A stretch of DNA of 6,779 bases from Bacilli bacterium (GTDB taxonomy: Bacteria; Bacillota_I; Bacilli_A; RFN20; CAG-826): NCBI GenBank assembly GCA_017619815.1, contig JAFZRR010000030.1, positions 1 through 6,779 on the forward strand, written 5' to 3'. Shown piece by piece: positions 6,768 through 6,779 of the stretch (positions are counted from its first letter, which is position 1; each line of letters begins with the position of its first letter). The notes below the pieces were generated by a model. The model was not told where the DNA came from, made no database searches, and was given only the letters and a program-made list of their open reading frames with translations. Made by a program: the position numbers and the translations under genes.

Positions 6768-6779
6768 ATGGAAGACAAG
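6768..6779 (+). CDS. Possible start of the next operon gene (4 codons visible)
   Basis: ATG at 6768 opens M-E-D-K, 3 nt after the ATPase stop TAA (6762-6764), and runs to the window edge. The tight spacing fits the operon. However, no good ribosome site sits at the usual distance: GGG at 6756-6758 is the nearest, and AGGGG at 6743-6747 is too far away. Coupled translation is possible. Nothing can be said about the product. Confidence 0.35.

Noticed and set aside
1..6779. Terminators, riboswitches, RNA genes, CRISPR arrays, insertion sequences
   Set aside because: Non-coding space totals about 20 nt between genes, and I saw no hairpin with a T-run, tRNA-like fold, direct-repeat array or transposase. 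Short inverted repeats inside genes were not searched exhaustively.

Overview
The window is a gene-dense piece of an AT-rich (GC in the high 30s by eye) Gram-positive-type genome. All genes are on the + strand and almost every base is coding. TGA ends the first gene and every Trp I read is TGG, so the standard bacterial code applies, not the Mycoplasma/Spiroplasma code. Low GC, strong AGGAGG-type ribosome binding sites, a lipobox lipoprotein, a C-terminal membrane anchor with a lysine tail and MalK/UgpC-type proteins point to an uncultured Bacillota. It is plausibly a Bacilli lineage near the standard-code Mollicutes or gut relatives such as RF39, Izemoplasma or Erysipelotrichia. That placement is inference.

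Layout. 1-147: last 48 codons of a MalG/UgpE-type sugar ABC permease. 144-3281: 1045-residue surface lipoprotein with Ig-like domains and two beta-helix regions related to GLUG repeats. 3283-5214: 643-residue exported, membrane-anchored calcineurin-like/purple-acid-phosphatase-like phosphoesterase. 5232-6764: 510-residue MalK/UgpC-type ATPase with a long charged helical insertion in its helical subdomain. 6768-6779: possible first codons of another gene. Junctions are a 4-nt ATGA overlap and gaps of 1, 17 and 3 nt, with no visible terminator or promoter, so this looks like the middle of one operon.

How the genes may work together. Permease and ATPase are parts of one CUT1-like importer, and the two exported proteins sit between them. 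A reasonable model is a surface uptake system: the lipoprotein binds a polymer, glycan or nucleic acid outside the cell, the anchored phosphoesterase removes phosphate from a substrate, and the importer takes up the product. No ordinary solute-binding protein is in the window; it may lie upstream, or the large lipoprotein may replace it. The set lipoprotein + phosphodiester/phosphate hydrolase + over-long UgpC-like ATPase + permease resembles, as I recall, the conserved Mycoplasma locus (MG185-MG189 type, MslA/nuclease/ABC transporter). Here a phosphoesterase would stand where the nuclease stands.

Most worth a second look: the helical insertion in the ATPase, the duplicated architecture of the lipoprotein, the unusual metal-ligand pattern of the phosphoesterase, and the operon as a whole.
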